Source: Gp6-AA40 sp050742535
Lineage (GTDB): Bacteria; Acidobacteriota; Vicinamibacteria; Vicinamibacterales; UBA2999
DNA length: 14,600 nt
Direction of reading: 5' to 3'
NCBI GenBank assembly: GCA_050742535.1
Contig: JBOGIQ010000129.1
Coordinates: 1-14,600 of the forward strand
Part shown: positions 6,454 through 12,995 of the stretch, piece by piece
Layout: each line of letters starts with the position of its first letter
How positions within the stretch are numbered: position 1 is the first letter of the stretch
The notes under the pieces: model-generated
The model's input: only the letters and a program-made list of their open reading frames with translations
Database searches by the model: none
What the model was told of the DNA's origin: nothing
Translations under genes and position numbers: made by a program

Positions 6454-8487
6454 TTAGGGAACGATTCGGAAGCCGGTGACCTGCGAATCGCCGCCGGCCG
6501 TGATTTCAACCGCGTAGTCGCCCGGTGCCAGCGGCGCGAGCGTGATGTCGGCAACGATCCACCGCACCCCCTCCGCGGCGTCGACGCGCTCGCTTATCTG
6601 CACCGGCACCTGGATCGCTTTGCCCACACGGTCCAGCAGCCTTGCCGTCGCAGCGGCAGTATCGCTCGCAAACTCGAGCCGCATCCGATCGCTGCGCTGG
6701 AAGCGCGGATCGGCGGTCCGCACGTATTGTGGACCGGTCGATGGTCCGCGTCGCCACAGCGCCGCCTCTCCGACTGCGGACGGACGCTCCGGGATGATCA
6801 CCCTGGCGGTGTCGCTCGCATCAGCATCGCGACCGCGCAGGCGTACGCGGACCGCGTAGTCGCCGGCCGCCAGGCGGCCGTTCGACGGTACGCGAATGCT
6901 GAACGCCCCCTGACCGGCTGGAAGTTCAGCCTCCGTCGAGGCCAGCTGGCTGCCATCGGCGCCGAGCAACAACACCTCGGCGCGCGCACCTCCCGCCCAC
7001 GCCGGATCGCGTCGCGTCTGGAAATCCAGCTCGCCGACAATCCACACCGTGGCGCCGGCTGCACCGTTTTCCGAGCGCATCCAGGCCGCCGGTCTCACCC
7101 TGAACGTCGATCGCGCATTCGTCGCGGCGACCGAGTTCAACGCTCTCGTAACCGCTGCACTGGCCGGATCCACAACGGCGGCAGTCGCGGCGGCGGCAAC
7201 CTGCTCCGCCGTTCGCGCACGGTACCCACGCCGCGCGCGAACGCGCACGCCCGGCTGTTTCACACGCACCGTGATCGAACGGAAGCGACCATCGAGCTTG
7301 TTGTTTGTCGAGTAATAACCCAACAGGTAGTACGACGAGAGATCGTCGGCGATGCGCTTGAGCGCCTGCTCGATGAGATTGGTGTTGATGACCGCTTCTC
7401 CGTCTGTCTCGACGGCAAGCGTACGCATGTTGTTGTGGCGCGTCCGCAGATTGCTCATGTCCTGCAGGATAGATGGGGGCTTGTCCGGACCGATTGGCGC
7501 ATCGAACGCGGCCAGTCCGCGCGCATACACCGGGTAGAACGTGACGTTGCCACGGTTCGCCTCGTCGGTGATATCACGGAACCGGAGGTCGTGATTGAGG
7601 TTGGCAAGCGCCTGGATGTCCGCTTCACACTCGCGCAGTTCGGAGTTGTTGAACGGCCCGCGATCGGATGGCGGCCGCACGGGCGGATCGAAGACAGGCG
7701 GCGGTGCCGGACCCCCGAGACGCGATACCAGCTTCGGATTCGGCTCGTAAAGGAGCCAGCCTTCTGTGACCAGGATCACCGCTTTACGTTCTTCCCGCAG
7801 ACCACCGAGGTGAGTCATCAGATCCTCGAACCCGTCGAGGGTCAGCTTTTCGCGGCGGCGCCCGACCACCTCATTAAGGAGAGCGGTGTCCCTTCCCAGA
7901 CCCGCAGCCGCAAGGCACCGTTCGTAGAGCAGCTCTTTCGAATCCTGGTCGGCCACCCGCGCCCGTCGTCCCCACCATTCCTCGCTGACGATCCTTGCGA
8001 TGACGTCCGTCTTGCGCCCGAGGGCGACATCGCTGCCAGCCATTTCAGGCGTCATCAGCGCCACCAGATCGTCAGGGCCGAGGACCCGGTCCAGAAACGC
8101 CACCAGCGGTTTCCGCATCATCGCGGAACCATCGAGCTGGGTGTGATAGGTGTCGAGAAAGATCACGAACACGCGTGCCCGGGGATCGCCGGCGGCTTCA
8201 CGGCTGCCGCGGAGTCCGTCTACTTCGGGCCGCGTGGCGGAGGTGGTGGCCGACCGTACCACGACGTGTTCGAAGTCCTCGACCTTCTGCGGCACGCCGT
8301 CTTCGAGAACCTCGATGTCCGCGGCTGTCAGGTCGTTGACGGAGTTGCCGTCGCGTGTGGCGTACATGTCGACGCGCACGTAGTTCGCGCCGGACCGGAA
8401 GGTTGGCTGGCGCGGGCCCTGCGGCTCCTGGGCGGTCAGCGCGGTAACCGCCGTAAGCGAAACGACTAGGACGAGTCGAGTACGCAT
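6454..8487 (-). CDS. VWFA-related domain protein (Acidobacteria type), secreted
   Basis: This 677-residue protein has a signal peptide (about 1-20, ending TALTAQ). A conserved leader domain follows, with VRVDMYATRDGNSVNDLTAADIEV (key motif NDLTAADIEVLEDGVPQ at 51-67). A von Willebrand factor A-like region starts at RVFVIFLDTYHT (105-116) and ends near the VKQPGVRVRARRGYRA stretch (about 395-415). This order fits the VWFA-related family found in many copies in Acidobacteria, whose role is unknown. The usual metal-binding DxSxS motif is degenerate (D112, Y114, T116), so classical MIDAS metal binding is doubtful. The last ~250 residues form a beta-rich extension with no family I recognise. The ATG at 8487 follows a palindromic repeat whose GGCGGA could serve as a weak ribosome site. 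It lies downstream of plsC and the DUF4126 gene. Confidence 0.88.
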   Translation of the reverse strand: MRTRLVLVVSLTAVTALTAQEPQGPRQPTFRSGANYVRVDMYATRDGNSVNDLTAADIEVLEDGVPQKVEDFEHVVVRSATTSATRPEVDGLRGSREAAGDPRARVFVIFLDTYHTQLDGSAMMRKPLVAFLDRVLGPDDLVALMTPEMAGSDVALGRKTDVIARIVSEEWWGRRARVADQDSKELLYERCLAAAGLGRDTALLNEVVGRRREKLTLDGFEDLMTHLGGLREERKAVILVTEGWLLYEPNPKLVSRLGGPAPPPVFDPPVRPPSDRGPFNNSELRECEADIQALANLNHDLRFRDITDEANRGNVTFYPVYARGLAAFDAPIGPDKPPSILQDMSNLRTRHNNMRTLAVETDGEAVINTNLIEQALKRIADDLSSYYLLGYYSTNNKLDGRFRSITVRVKQPGVRVRARRGYRARTAEQVAAAATAAVVDPASAAVTRALNSVAATNARSTFRVRPAAWMRSENGAAGATVWIVGELDFQTRRDPAWAGGARAEVLLLGADGSQLASTEAELPAGQGAFSIRVPSNGRLAAGDYAVRVRLRGRDADASDTARVIIPERPSAVGEAALWRRGPSTGPQYVRTADPRFQRSDRMRLEFASDTAAATARLLDRVGKAIQVPVQISERVDAAEGVRWIVADITLAPLAPGDYAVEITAGGDSQVTGFRIVP

Positions 8488-8493
8488 AAATTT

Positions 8494-8513
8494 AGGTCCG
8501 CCTGAAGGCGGAC
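8494..8513. repeat. Palindromic repeat upstream of the VWFA gene
   Basis: GTCCGCC (8496-8502) and GGCGGAC (8507-8513) pair around TGAA. With the flanking AG it repeats the AGGTCCGCC half of the palindrome inside moaC. It sits 7 bp upstream of the VWFA start codon (8487), in the 69-bp gap between that gene and the DUF4126 gene. The rest of the gap holds no gene or convincing terminator. Confidence 0.75.
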
Positions 8514-8556
8514 ACTACGCGTGTCGGGCAGGGCTGGCCCCGAAAGTGTAGCTCAA

Positions 8557-9138
8557 TCAGGCGGGAGCCCGGCGCCTGAACCACGCGCGCACTTTCCTGA
8601 TGATTACCGCAGCAAACACGACGATCAGGATGAGAAGGCTCCCCGCCACGACAAGCGCCGCAACAGGGTATTTGAGGGCAAGAAACCCGAGGCCGACAAC
8701 GAACAGGTCCTCGCCGATGCTCAGGACCCAGTTGGAGAACGGTTCCGGACTGGCATTGGCGGCGGCACGCGTACTCGTCTTCGTCAGGTGGCTGCCGGCC
8801 GCCACAGTGCCTCCAAGGAGGGCGACCATGCCTTCGACGGCCGGCGATGCCTCGCCGAGTGTGGTCACCGCAATCAAGGCTCCGCCGACGGGACGAATCG
8901 CCGTGTGAATCACGTCCCACAGCGAATCGACGTACGGAATCTTGTCGGCGAAGAACTCGATCAGGTACATCACCACGGCCGCGCCGATGACGATGTCGTT
9001 GTTGAAGGCCTGGAACTGCGGCGGCAGACTGACCCAGCCGTAGCGTGACGCCAGTCCAAGGATGGCCACCGTCGCGTACAGGTTGACCCCCGCCGCAAAA
9101 GAGAAGCCGAGCGTCCGGCCCAGCGTAATCAGGTCCAT
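8557..9138 (-). CDS. DUF4126 family membrane protein
   Basis: This 193-residue protein has about four to five hydrophobic segments (roughly 5-32, 47-66, 98-117, 141-188). Conserved polar residues sit near the N-terminus (FAAGVNLYATVAILGL, about 14-29), and DSLWDVIHTAIRP falls at about 71-83. That signature matches DUF4126, an uncharacterised inner-membrane family. The C-terminus is basic (IIRKVRAWFRRR), which by the positive-inside rule suggests a cytoplasmic end. ATG 9138 is inside the last codons of plsC (10-bp overlap) and has GAAGG 6 bp upstream, so the two genes are probably translated as a pair. No function should be assigned beyond membrane location; a link to phospholipid handling is suggested only by the plsC neighbour. 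Confidence 0.85.
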   Translation of the reverse strand: MDLITLGRTLGFSFAAGVNLYATVAILGLASRYGWVSLPPQFQAFNNDIVIGAAVVMYLIEFFADKIPYVDSLWDVIHTAIRPVGGALIAVTTLGEASPAVEGMVALLGGTVAAGSHLTKTSTRAAANASPEPFSNWVLSIGEDLFVVGLGFLALKYPVAALVVAGSLLILIVVFAAVIIRKVRAWFRRRAPA

Positions 9139-9857
9139 ACCGGACCTTCGTCCAGCAACTTCTGCACCTCGCCTCGGACCCGGCCGATCAGCTCGTCCCG
9201 ATCATCCAGGGTCAACCCCTTCGTCGGGATGGGCTTGCCCACTCTCACTGTGACTTTAACCGGTCTGACGATCGGACTTCCCTTTCGCATGGCCGCACGT
9301 CCCCCGCTGATAGCCACGGGAACGATCGGGACCTGTGCTTCGATGGCCATGATCAAGCCCCCCTTTTTGAATGGGAGGAGCTGTCCGGTGCGGCTTCGGG
9401 TGCCTTCCGGAAATATCAGAAACGAGTTGCCGGCCTTCAGCGACTCCGCTCCCCGGGCGATCGAGCGCATCGCGCTTTCGCGATCGCCTCGCTCGATGGG
9501 GACAAAGCCGCCGACGTCGAAGACGGTGCCCATGATCGGGAACTTGTGGAGCTCCGCCTTGTAGAGGACGTGGAGACGCCGGTGAAGCGCTTCGAACAGA
9601 ACGGGCGGATCGACGTTGCTTTCGTGGTTGGCACAGAAGACAGCCGCCGTGTCCGGCACATGCTCGCTGCCGCTCACGCGATAGCGGATGCCGGCCAGGG
9701 CCAGCGCCAGCTTCGCGCCCGCATGCCCGAGCGCCCACATGCCGCCTTTCCAGCGCAAAATGACGCCGAAAAACAACGCCAGAGGGGCGGCAACCGCAAC
9801 GTAGGACAGGATGACGACGTAAGCGATGAGCGAACGAACTGCGGCGACAGCGGTCAT
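9129..9857 (-). CDS. plsC: 1-acyl-sn-glycerol-3-phosphate acyltransferase (PlsC family)
   Basis: The product transfers a fatty acyl group to lysophosphatidic acid to form phosphatidic acid, the precursor of membrane phospholipids. It acts at the inner membrane. The 242-residue protein has one N-terminal hydrophobic anchor region (about 8-33) and all four acyltransferase motifs: NHESNVD (77-83, the catalytic HX4D), GGFVPIER (116-123), FPEGTRSR (149-156) and VPIVPVAI (176-183). Length is normal. Bacteria often have several PlsC-like proteins, and some acylate other lipids, so the substrate is probable rather than certain. ATG 9857 has no clear Shine-Dalgarno. The region directly upstream is occupied by an 84-nt inverted repeat. 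Its 3' end overlaps the DUF4126 gene by 10 bp. Confidence 0.9.
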   Translation of the reverse strand: MTAVAAVRSLIAYVVILSYVAVAAPLALFFGVILRWKGGMWALGHAGAKLALALAGIRYRVSGSEHVPDTAAVFCANHESNVDPPVLFEALHRRLHVLYKAELHKFPIMGTVFDVGGFVPIERGDRESAMRSIARGAESLKAGNSFLIFPEGTRSRTGQLLPFKKGGLIMAIEAQVPIVPVAISGGRAAMRKGSPIVRPVKVTVRVGKPIPTKGLTLDDRDELIGRVRGEVQKLLDEGPVWT

Positions 9858-9874
9858 GCGCGGCTATCGAAGAT

Positions 9875-9958
9875 AACTCCCAACGCCCAACTTCCAACGC
9901 CCAAAGCGCTTCGTGCCTGTCACGCAGTTTGGGAGCTGGAAATTGGAGGTTGGGAGTT
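9875..9958. repeat. 84-nt imperfect inverted repeat between carD and plsC
   Basis: The arm at 9875-9905 begins AACTCCCAAC and ends CCCAAA. The reverse complement of the arm at 9928-9958 matches it at 26 of 31 positions. The 22-nt loop is 9906-9927. In any frame it reads as low-information peptide. Such 'AACTCCCAAC' tracts are familiar intergenic repeats in many environmental bacterial genomes. It starts 17 bp upstream of plsC, so it must lie in that gene's leader or promoter. Confidence 0.8.
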
Positions 9959-9965
9959 TCGGTAC

Positions 9966-9998
9966 AAAAAAAGCCCGGACTGGGCGAGAGTCCGGGCT
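9966..9998 (-). terminator. Second intrinsic terminator downstream of carD
   Basis: On the minus strand a perfect 10-bp stem, AGCCCGGACT with AGTCCGGGCT (9972-9998, 7-nt loop), is followed by a run of seven T (complement of A at 9966-9972, sharing one base with the stem). This is a textbook intrinsic terminator, placed 56 bp after the carD stop codon. Confidence 0.93.
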
Positions 9999-10017
9999 GA
10001 CGAAGAAGGCAGAGACC

Positions 10018-10044
10018 AAAAAAGGAACGCCGCTAAGGCGTTCC
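10018..10044 (-). terminator. First intrinsic terminator downstream of carD
   Basis: On the minus strand GGAACGCC and GGCGTTCC (10024-10044, 5-nt loop) form an 8-bp stem followed by six T (complement of 10018-10023). It begins 9 bp after the carD stop and stands in tandem with the terminator at 9966-9998. Confidence 0.92.
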
Positions 10045-10053
10045 GGTAGACAC

Positions 10054-10650
10054 TTACGACGCGCGGGCGGCGCGGCGCTGCGGAACCACAGGCACCACCG
10101 CCTTGACCGGCTTGGCAACCTTCGCGCGCGCGGTCGCCCGCGCCAGGTTCCGCGCCTTGACCATGAAGCAGCGTTCGAGCGCGCTATCGACCTTCGCCTC
10201 GACCTCGAGCGCCTTCTGCCGCATCACTTCGGAGATCTCCGAGATGATAAGGGCTTTGGCGCGGTCGAGCATCCGCTTCTCGCGGAACGACAGGCTCTTG
10301 GACTTGCTCAGGAACGTCAGGCTCTTGAGCACATCCGCCATGTCATAGATCGACCCGGTCCGCATCTTGTCCGAGTTGTCCTTGAAGCGTCCCTTCCAGT
10401 TTTGATGGTTGTCGATTTTCCCGTCGCTCAGGAGGTCGAAAATCCGGTTGACCTCTTCGTCGGCGATTGCCTTGCGAAGTCCGACGCCGTCAACGTTGGC
10501 GACAGGCACCAGCACCGTCGTGTCGTTCGCGACGATGCGCAGGTGGAAAAAGCCGCAGGTAGTACCAAGAATAGTCTTCTCTTCGATCCGTTCGACGATA
10601 CCGAGACCATGGTTCGGGTAGATGACCTTGTCGCCGACCTGGAATGTCAC
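10054..10650 (-). CDS. carD: CarD/CdnL family RNA polymerase-binding regulator
   Basis: CarD binds the RNA polymerase beta subunit and stabilises open complexes, notably at rRNA promoters. The 198-residue product starts with the RNA polymerase-interacting domain (FQVGDKVIYPNHGLGIVERI, about 3-22, through residue 60). A helical DNA-binding domain follows, with the conserved Trp at 85 (NWKGRF) that wedges into the promoter fork in characterised CarD proteins. The last 30 or so residues form a tail rich in Ala, Lys, Arg, Val and Pro, longer than the usual 160-170-residue family size. I chose GTG 10650 because the CarD fold begins there and GGGGGA lies a few bases upstream. The frame remains open to 11049, but that region overlaps the next gene and shows no homology. 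The gene is monocistronic: own promoter upstream, two terminators downstream. Confidence 0.93.
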   Translation of the reverse strand: MTFQVGDKVIYPNHGLGIVERIEEKTILGTTCGFFHLRIVANDTTVLVPVANVDGVGLRKAIADEEVNRIFDLLSDGKIDNHQNWKGRFKDNSDKMRTGSIYDMADVLKSLTFLSKSKSLSFREKRMLDRAKALIISEISEVMRQKALEVEAKVDSALERCFMVKARNLARATARAKVAKPVKAVVPVVPQRRAARAS

Positions 10651-10711
10651 GTTTCCCCCGTAGCAGGAAGTGGTGGTAGGACCGGACTCGTTGCCGGGAA
10701 CAGCACCCACG

Positions 10712-10741
10712 AGTATAGCCCACTTGCCCCAGCGTCGGCAA
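10712..10741 (-). promoter_or_regulatory. Promoter of carD
   Basis: On the minus strand TTGCCG (10736-10741) and TATACT (10712-10717) are separated by 18 bp, matching the sigma-70 consensus at four and five of six bases. Transcription would start near 10705, giving a leader of about 55 nt before GTG 10650. Confidence 0.65.
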
Positions 10742-10743
10742 CG

Positions 10744-10779
10744 CGAAATGGCCAAAAAACCAATGTTTTTGGCACTTCG
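10744..10779. promoter_or_regulatory. Imperfect inverted repeat just upstream of the carD promoter
   Basis: The arms CGAAATGGCCAAAAAAC (10744-10760) and GTTTTTGGCACTTCG (10765-10779) pair with bulges around a CAAT centre. It abuts the -35 box of carD (10736-10741). It could be an operator or a weak terminator-like structure for the upstream ATP-grasp gene; its T-run lies inside the stem, which argues against a classical terminator. Confidence 0.45.
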
Positions 10780-10891
10780 AGGGGGCTTGCGGCCCGTTCG
10801 TCGCGAGGGTGCGTCTCGATCGACACGGATCCTCTGTTCGCTAAATCGTGGCCGGTCTACGACTTGGATGGAAGGCTCCGCCGTAGAGAAC

Positions 10892-10923
10892 AAAGGGCGC
10901 GGCCGAGCGGTCTCAGCTCGACC
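10892..10923 (-). terminator. Possible weak terminator after the ATP-grasp gene
   Basis: On the minus strand GGTCGAGC and GCTCGGCC (10901-10923) form an 8-bp stem with one G-U pair and a 7-nt loop, starting 1 bp after the ATP-grasp stop. Only a three-T run follows (complement of 10892-10894), so termination may be weak. The rest of the 274-bp gap up to carD holds the promoter and inverted repeat listed separately and no gene I can support. Confidence 0.4.
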
Positions 10924-10924
10924 G

Positions 10925-11947
10925 TTAGGCCCGGGCCATGGCGAGCTCGACGATCTCCTCGACCAGGCGGGTATAGGTCCGTCCCGACTTCCGCGCGGCC
11001 ATCGCGAACTCCGCGCGTGAACTGAGCCAGGGGTTTGGATTGACTTCAATCACTTGAACGCGCCCATCCGGCTGTAGCCGCATGTCCACGCGGCCATAGT
11101 CACGCAATTCGAGCGCCTGATATGCGGCAACCGCTGTCTGCTGAAGCGCGAGGACGGTCTCTTCGGGCAGATCCGTCGCCACCGCAGACTTCGTGTCGCG
11201 GTACGCCTTGGTCCCCTTGCCCCACTTCACTTCCGCCGCGGCGATTCTCGGTGTGCCATCTGGCAGTTTCGACAGATCCAGCTCGATGACCGGCAGCGCT
11301 TCCGGCTTGTCGTTACCCAGCACGCCGACGTACATCTCGCGCCCCTCGATGTACTCCTCGATCAGCACCGGCGAATCGAAGTTTGCGTGCAGCCAGTCCA
11401 TCCGCTCCATCAGCTCGCGGATGGACGTCACCACCGCGCTGAACTCGATCCCAATCGACCCGTCCTCGCGCGCCGGCTTCACGATGACCGGAAATTGCAG
11501 GTCGTGGGAAAAGTCCAGGCGGCCACGGAAAGATTTGGCGAAGACGGGCGTGTGGATGCCGTGAAAGGCAAAGATCTTCTTCGCGATCGCCTTGTCCTGG
11601 GCCAGCATCAGCCCGTTCGCGCCAGTGCCTGTGTATTTACGTCCGAGGAGATCCAGGTAGGCGCCAATCTTGAAGTCCGCCGTGTCATCGTCGGCAAACG
11701 ATTCCGCCAGATTGAAGACGAGGTCGCACTCCGCTTTGGCCAGACCAAGCAGACTTTTCTGCGTGCCGTCCAGCTCGTAGAGCACAGGCTCGTGGCCAAG
11801 CTTCGTCAGCGCGTCGGCGACTTCCTCCTCGACTTCTTTCTTGTCGAGCGTGCGGACGACCGGCGTCTTGTCGGTGGCAGCGGCCTGCTCCTCGGTCTCG
11901 TCCACGAGTACGCGGTCGTAGAGAACGACGATGCGGAGGGAACCCAT
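10925..11947 (-). CDS. ATP-grasp ligase, D-alanine--D-alanine ligase-like
   Basis: ATP-grasp ligases join a carboxylate to an amine through an acyl phosphate. This 340-residue protein has the DdlA/B-like order. An N-terminal substrate domain contains CDLVFNLAESF (74-84). TGTGANGLMLAQDKAIAKKIF follows (106-126, in parts TGTGANGLMLAQ and DKAIAKKIF). The ATP-grasp core has PVIVKPAREDGSIGI (153-167) and LIEEYIEGRE (195-204). The metal ligands are D288, E301 and N303 in EVNPNPWL. The ATP site looks intact. The closing region differs from true D-Ala-D-Ala ligases, and no peptidoglycan gene is nearby, so another peptide or amino acid may be the product. ATG 11947 has no Shine-Dalgarno; a simple repeat fills the 43 bp before it. 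It lies downstream of the metallopeptidase in the same direction. Confidence 0.88.
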   Translation of the reverse strand: MGSLRIVVLYDRVLVDETEEQAAATDKTPVVRTLDKKEVEEEVADALTKLGHEPVLYELDGTQKSLLGLAKAECDLVFNLAESFADDDTADFKIGAYLDLLGRKYTGTGANGLMLAQDKAIAKKIFAFHGIHTPVFAKSFRGRLDFSHDLQFPVIVKPAREDGSIGIEFSAVVTSIRELMERMDWLHANFDSPVLIEEYIEGREMYVGVLGNDKPEALPVIELDLSKLPDGTPRIAAAEVKWGKGTKAYRDTKSAVATDLPEETVLALQQTAVAAYQALELRDYGRVDMRLQPDGRVQVIEVNPNPWLSSRAEFAMAARKSGRTYTRLVEEIVELAMARA

Positions 11948-11950
11948 CCA

Positions 11951-11986
11951 GTTAGTTAGTTGGTAGTTGGTAGTTCGTAGTTAGTA
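11951..11986. repeat. Simple GTTAGTTAGTTGGTAGTT-type repeat
   Basis: The 43-bp spacer between the metallopeptidase and ATP-grasp genes is nearly all degenerate 4-7-bp units (GTTA, GTTGGTA, GTTCGTA). On the minus strand it reads AACTACC-like units. It resembles the 'AACTCCCAAC' tract at 9875-9958 in style and leaves no room for a normal ribosome-binding site. Confidence 0.75.
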
Positions 11987-11990
11987 GACA

Positions 11991-12995
11991 TCAATGCTCG
12001 AACTTTCCCCTCATTAAAAAATTCATCGCTAACGTTGTGGCCAGCGCAGTGACTTCTACCAGATATCGCGGCTCTTCCCCAACTTCGCCCCACAGTTTCA
12101 TCCGTTCGCAGGTGCGGCAGACCGAGTCGATGAGGCCGTTGACGATCGGGCGCTTGACGCCGGTCCAATACGTAATCTTTTCCACGAGCTCCGGGCGGTA
12201 TTTGCTCACAATCTGCGCCGCCGGGCGCGACTCCTTCCGCTTCCGCGTCAGGAAAATCTGGCCCAGATGGGCGTCGAGCGCTATGTCAATTCGCGCCTGC
12301 CGCTCATCGGCCGCCTGCTGGTAGAACTGCTCAACCGTGACGCCGATGTCGTCGGGCGTGATGTCCACTTCTCCGGTCTTGACGATGGGCTCGACGTCGG
12401 CAAGCGAGCGGGCCATGCGCTCGACGTAGCGAAGCTTCTTCACGGCCGGCCATCCTTTGTACTGGCGCCGCCAGGGGCTCCGCGGCGTCAGCCAGACGGC
12501 AAACGTCTCCGCGAAGTCCTCGTCGGGATGCTTCTGCGCGTACCACCCCTCGATGTGCCTCACGTAGTCGCGGCTGAACGGAATCGGCTTGTAGTCGTCG
12601 CGATAGGCGCGGAAGAACGGTCCGAAGAGGCGCCGCCACTCGGGCGTGGTGTAGAGGCGGTAGGCGTAATTGAAGACATGGCCGGCCTCGTGGCGCATGT
12701 ACATCATGATCTGGGGCTCGTTTTCGAGCGCATCAACCGCCTTTTCGAGCCGCCGCAGCTTCGGATCGGCGAGATAGAAAGGGATGCCGAGCACCGGCTG
12801 CTGGTCCGGACATCCCCATTCGTCGGTCAGATAGCACACCGGACGAAACTTCTTAAGCCCGCGCCGTTCCAGCTCCTTGTACAGCTGACGCACGTAGCCC
12901 TCGACCGGAGAGCCCTCGACCCTGAGCCCGAGCTCGCTGACCTTCTTGCCGAGAACGCCGCGAATCTCGGGGTCCAGGGCCTCGAATCTGACCAC
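11991..12995 (-). CDS. Putative zinc metallopeptidase (HEXXH ... E type)
   Basis: This 334-residue protein carries RHEAGHVFNYAYRL (101-114), with the zinc-binding HEXXH at 102-106. The motif HPDEDFAETFAVWL (156-169) follows, where E163 is the likely third ligand, so it looks like an active gluzincin-type peptidase. The 'HEAGH ... EDFAETFA' pattern resembles the putative zinc-binding metallopeptidase family Peptidase_Mx (PF15887), but I am not certain it belongs there. Four cysteines are scattered (C54, C62, C293, C296); the CRTC pair near 293 may bind metal or be structural. There is no signal peptide, so it is probably cytoplasmic. GTG 12995 follows the upstream small gene's stop by no intervening base and has GAGG at a short distance. 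The substrate is unknown; the adjacent 67-aa protein is a candidate partner. Confidence 0.85.
   Translation of the reverse strand: MVRFEALDPEIRGVLGKKVSELGLRVEGSPVEGYVRQLYKELERRGLKKFRPVCYLTDEWGCPDQQPVLGIPFYLADPKLRRLEKAVDALENEPQIMMYMRHEAGHVFNYAYRLYTTPEWRRLFGPFFRAYRDDYKPIPFSRDYVRHIEGWYAQKHPDEDFAETFAVWLTPRSPWRRQYKGWPAVKKLRYVERMARSLADVEPIVKTGEVDITPDDIGVTVEQFYQQAADERQARIDIALDAHLGQIFLTRKRKESRPAAQIVSKYRPELVEKITYWTGVKRPIVNGLIDSVCRTCERMKLWGEVGEEPRYLVEVTALATTLAMNFLMRGKFEH

Noticed and set aside
6727..8469. 580-codon open frame on the plus strand
   Set aside because: It is antisense to the VWFA-related gene, which has a signal peptide and family motifs; the plus frame shows none.
8547..8568. tRNA-like D-arm (GTAGCTCAATCAGG then GGGAGC)
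   Set aside because: No anticodon arm or T-arm follows, and most of it is the 3' coding end of the DUF4126 gene.
9864..10118. Short minus-strand frame reading KLPTSNFQLPN-like peptide
   Set aside because: It is translation of the inverted repeat and terminators, not a gene.
10651..11049. N-terminal extension of the carD frame to 11049
   Set aside because: The extension overlaps the 3' end of the ATP-grasp gene, contains the carD promoter, and has no homology; the CarD fold begins at GTG 10650.
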